From Solobacterium sp. (lineage in GTDB: Bacteria > Bacillota_I > Bacilli_A > Erysipelotrichales > Erysipelotrichaceae): 7,401 nucleotides of DNA. The notes beneath the pieces are model-generated. The model made no database searches and was not told the origin of the DNA. It was given only the letters and a program-made list of their open reading frames with translations. Of this stretch, positions 5,422 through 7,401 are shown one piece after another (position 1 is the first letter of the stretch; each line of letters begins with the position of its first letter). The position numbers were made by a program, and so were the translations under genes. The stretch lies in the NCBI GenBank assembly GCA_017514645.1, contig JAFWJP010000084.1, positions 1 through 7,401 on the forward strand, given 5' to 3'.

Positions 5422-7401
5422 AGCAGACCACCGACCATATGTACCAGCACTGCCGCAAGCCAGGCAACAAAGCACTGGAACAGTACTACATACAGTGCCC
5501 ACTTTCCGCCGAGCTCACGCCGCACAGATGCCACAGCCGCAACGCACGGCGTATAGAGAAGACTGAACACCAGTACGCACATCGCTGTCAATGTACTCAT
5601 GACAGCGGTCACACCGCCTTCGGCACCGAAGAGGACCTCGAGTACGGTCACAACGCTCTCCTTGGCCATAAAGCCGCTGATCAGTGCCGTAACGATCCGC
5701 CAGTCACCCAGCCCTGCCGGAGCAAACACGGGAACGAGCATGCCCGCGATCCGGGCAAGAATGCTCCTGGAAGAATCCGTAACAGGATTCAGGCCGAAAT
5801 CAAAGCTCTGCAGCATCCAGACAACGATCGTCGCAATGAGGATGACCGAGAATGCCCTCTGCAGGAAGTCCTTGGATTTTTCCCAGAGCAGCTGCAGAAC
5901 ATTGCGTGCCGCAGGAAGACGGTAATTCGGAAGTTCCATGACAAACGGAACCGGTTCACCACGGAACATTGTTTTCCGGTACAGAAGCGCCGCAAGGATA
6001 CCGAACAGAATACCGATCACATACAGCCCGGTCATCACCAGACCGCCATGCGCCGGAAAGAATGCATTGACAAAGAACGCGTAGATCGGAAGCTTAGCCG
6101 TACAGCTCATGAACGGTGCCAGCAGGATCGTCATCTTCCGGTCACGTTCACTCGGAAGCGTCCTGGTCGCCATTACGGCCGGAACCGTACAGCCGAAACC
6201 GATGAGCATCGGTACGATACTTCTTCCCGAAAGACCCAGTTTCCGCAGCAGCTTATCCATGAAGAACGCCACCCTGGCAATGTAACCGCTGTCTTCCAGA
6301 AGAGAGAGAAAGAAGAACATCGTGATGATGATCGGCAGGAAGCTGAGAACGCTGCCGACACCTTCAATGATTCCCTTGACCACCAGACCATGAATCACAG
6401 GATTGACCTGATGAGCACTCAGCAGAGCATCCACTGAAGCACTGAAGGATTCAACACCGGAAGCCAGCAGATCCTGCAGAAAGGCCCCGATCACATTGAA
6501 CGTCAGCCAGAAAACAAGACCCATGATGGCAATGAACATCGGAATGGCCGTATATTTGCCGGTCAGAAGACGGTCGATGTTCCGGCTCCGCTCGTATTCT
6601 TTACTGATTCCCGGCTTTACAACACAACGCTCGCTAACTTTTGTAATATAGGCAAAGCGCATATCCGCAATGGCCGCTTTCCGGTCCAGTCCGCGTTCCT
6701 TCTCCATCTGCACAGCGATATGTTCCAGGATCTCCTGTTCGTTCTCATCCAGGGCCAGCTGCTGCAGAACGAGTTCATCTCCCTCAATGGCCTTGGATGC
6801 CGCAAAACGGACCGGAAGACCGGCTTTCTCCGCATGATCATAGATCAGATGAATAACTGCGTGGATACAGCGGTGTACAGCTCCGCCATGGTCTTCCGCT
6901 GTACAGAAATCCTGTTCCAGCGGTTTTTCCTGATAAGTGGCAATATGCAGAGCATGCGCAACAAGTTCATCGATTCCTTTGCGTTCAGCTGCCGAAATCG
7001 GCACGACTGGTGTACCCAGCATCTCCTCCATTGCGTTGATATCGATGAAGCCGCCGTTTCCGGTCACTTCATCCATCATGTTCAGCGCGACCACGACCGG
7101 TACGCCCATTTCCAGCAGCTGCATCGTCAGATACAGGTTCCGTTCGATGTTTGTCGCATCAACGATATCGATCACAGCGTGAGGCTTCTCATTCAGCACA
7201 AAATCACGGGATACCAGTTCCTCACCGGAATACGGTGACATGGAATAGATGCCCGGAAGATCCGTAACCCGTGTATCCGGATGTCCGAGGATCGGGCCGT
7301 CCTTGCGGTCCACCGTTACACCCGGAAAGTTTCCGACATGCTGATGAGCTCCCGTCAGGCAGTTGAACAATGTCGTTTTTCCGCTGTTCTGGTTTCCAAC
7401 C
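5418..7401 (-). CDS. feoB: Ferrous iron transport protein B (5' end outside the window)
   Basis: FeoB is an inner-membrane GTPase-permease that imports Fe(II). The visible 660 residues lack only roughly the first ten; no start codon is in the window and the frame enters at 7400. The N-terminal G domain shows G1 GNQNSGKTT (about 2-10 of the visible part), the switch region GVTVDRKDG, G3 DLPG (about 47-50), G4 NMMD (about 107-110) and G5 ISAAERKG. A helical guanine-dissociation-inhibitor-like linker reaches to about 265. The membrane part includes both Gate regions, with GFGCTVPA (Cys about 404) and APFMSCTAKLPIYAFF (Cys about 423), then ISGFMAKESVV and LYTPCVAA near the C-terminus. All motifs look intact and the protein ends without a long cytosolic tail. 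It overlaps the small Cys-rich gene by 4 nt. feoA would be expected upstream, outside the window. Regulation by iron cannot be judged because the promoter is not included. Confidence 0.97.
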   Translation of the reverse strand, partial: VGNQNSGKTTLFNCLTGAHQHVGNFPGVTVDRKDGPILGHPDTRVTDLPGIYSMSPYSGEELVSRDFVLNEKPHAVIDIVDATNIERNLYLTMQLLEMGVPVVVALNMMDEVTGNGGFIDINAMEEMLGTPVVPISAAERKGIDELVAHALHIATYQEKPLEQDFCTAEDHGGAVHRCIHAVIHLIYDHAEKAGLPVRFAASKAIEGDELVLQQLALDENEQEILEHIAVQMEKERGLDRKAAIADMRFAYITKVSERCVVKPGISKEYERSRNIDRLLTGKYTAIPMFIAIMGLVFWLTFNVIGAFLQDLLASGVESFSASVDALLSAHQVNPVIHGLVVKGIIEGVGSVLSFLPIIITMFFFLSLLEDSGYIARVAFFMDKLLRKLGLSGRSIVPMLIGFGCTVPAVMATRTLPSERDRKMTILLAPFMSCTAKLPIYAFFVNAFFPAHGGLVMTGLYVIGILFGILAALLYRKTMFRGEPVPFVMELPNYRLPAARNVLQLLWEKSKDFLQRAFSVILIATIVVWMLQSFDFGLNPVTDSSRSILARIAGMLVPVFAPAGLGDWRIVTALISGFMAKESVVTVLEVLFGAEGGVTAVMSTLTAMCVLVFSLLYTPCVAAVASVRRELGGKWALYVVLFQCFVAWLAAVLVHMVGGLL

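Noticed and set aside
4129..5556. Plus-strand open frame of 475 codons
   Set aside because: It runs antisense over the glycosidase, a terminator, a promoter, the Cys-rich gene and the end of feoB. Reading straight through these signals shows that it is not a gene.
5337..6437. Plus-strand open frame of 366 codons rich in Arg, His and Gln
   Set aside because: It is antisense to the FeoB membrane domain; the composition is what the reverse of hydrophobic codons gives.
1..7401. CRISPR array, insertion sequence, prophage or integrative element
   Set aside because: No spaced direct repeats, transposase, integrase or terminal repeats were seen; the genes are compact and on one strand.

Overview
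All supported protein genes in this window, and its one tRNA gene, lie on the minus strand, so transcription runs from high to low coordinates. The genes are close-packed, with spacings from a 4-bp overlap to about 100 bp, good Shine-Dalgarno sites and intrinsic terminators. Base composition looks roughly balanced. A FeoB followed by a tiny Cys-rich 'FeoB-associated' membrane protein, and a tRNA without an encoded CCA end, suggest a bacterium of the Bacillota (Firmicutes). Gut Erysipelotrichia- or Clostridia-like lineages fit, but this placement is inference and no marker here fixes genus or species.

Layout in transcription order. (1) 7401-5418: ferrous iron transporter feoB, cut at its 5' end by the window edge. 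It overlaps by GTGA a 44-codon gene (5421-5287) for a one-helix Cys-rich protein, and a strong terminator follows (5282-5252). (2) A clear promoter (TTGATG, 17 bp, TATAAT) with an inverted repeat around the -35 box starts a four-gene run: an anchored extracytoplasmic phosphodiester glycosidase (5187-4219), an anchored extracytoplasmic protein of unknown function (4217-3153), a uridine phosphorylase (3150-2368), and a 741-residue DUF262-DUF1524 nuclease (2364-139). Junctions inside this run are 1-3 nt, so the genes are very probably co-transcribed and translationally coupled. The run ends in a terminator hairpin that contains the nuclease stop codon. (3) A tRNA-Gly(CCC) gene (93-23) has its own -10 box directly behind that terminator. 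A Shine-Dalgarno-like sequence at the left edge hints at another minus-strand gene just outside.

How they may work together: FeoB and the small Cys protein form an Fe(II) uptake unit. The glycosidase and its anchored neighbour probably act outside the membrane on envelope or capsule polymers. The most interesting gene is the last of the operon. It has the architecture of modification-dependent (type IV-like, GmrSD/SspE/BrxU class) anti-phage nucleases, with intact DUF262 and DUF1524 motifs, a DUF4357-like domain and a Lys/Ala/Pro-rich histone-like tail. Its coupling to a nucleoside-salvage enzyme and two surface proteins, rather than to restriction genes, is unusual. A functional link among these four genes is a hypothesis only.

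There is no gene-free stretch longer than about 100 bp. I see no CRISPR array, insertion sequence, integrase or attachment site.
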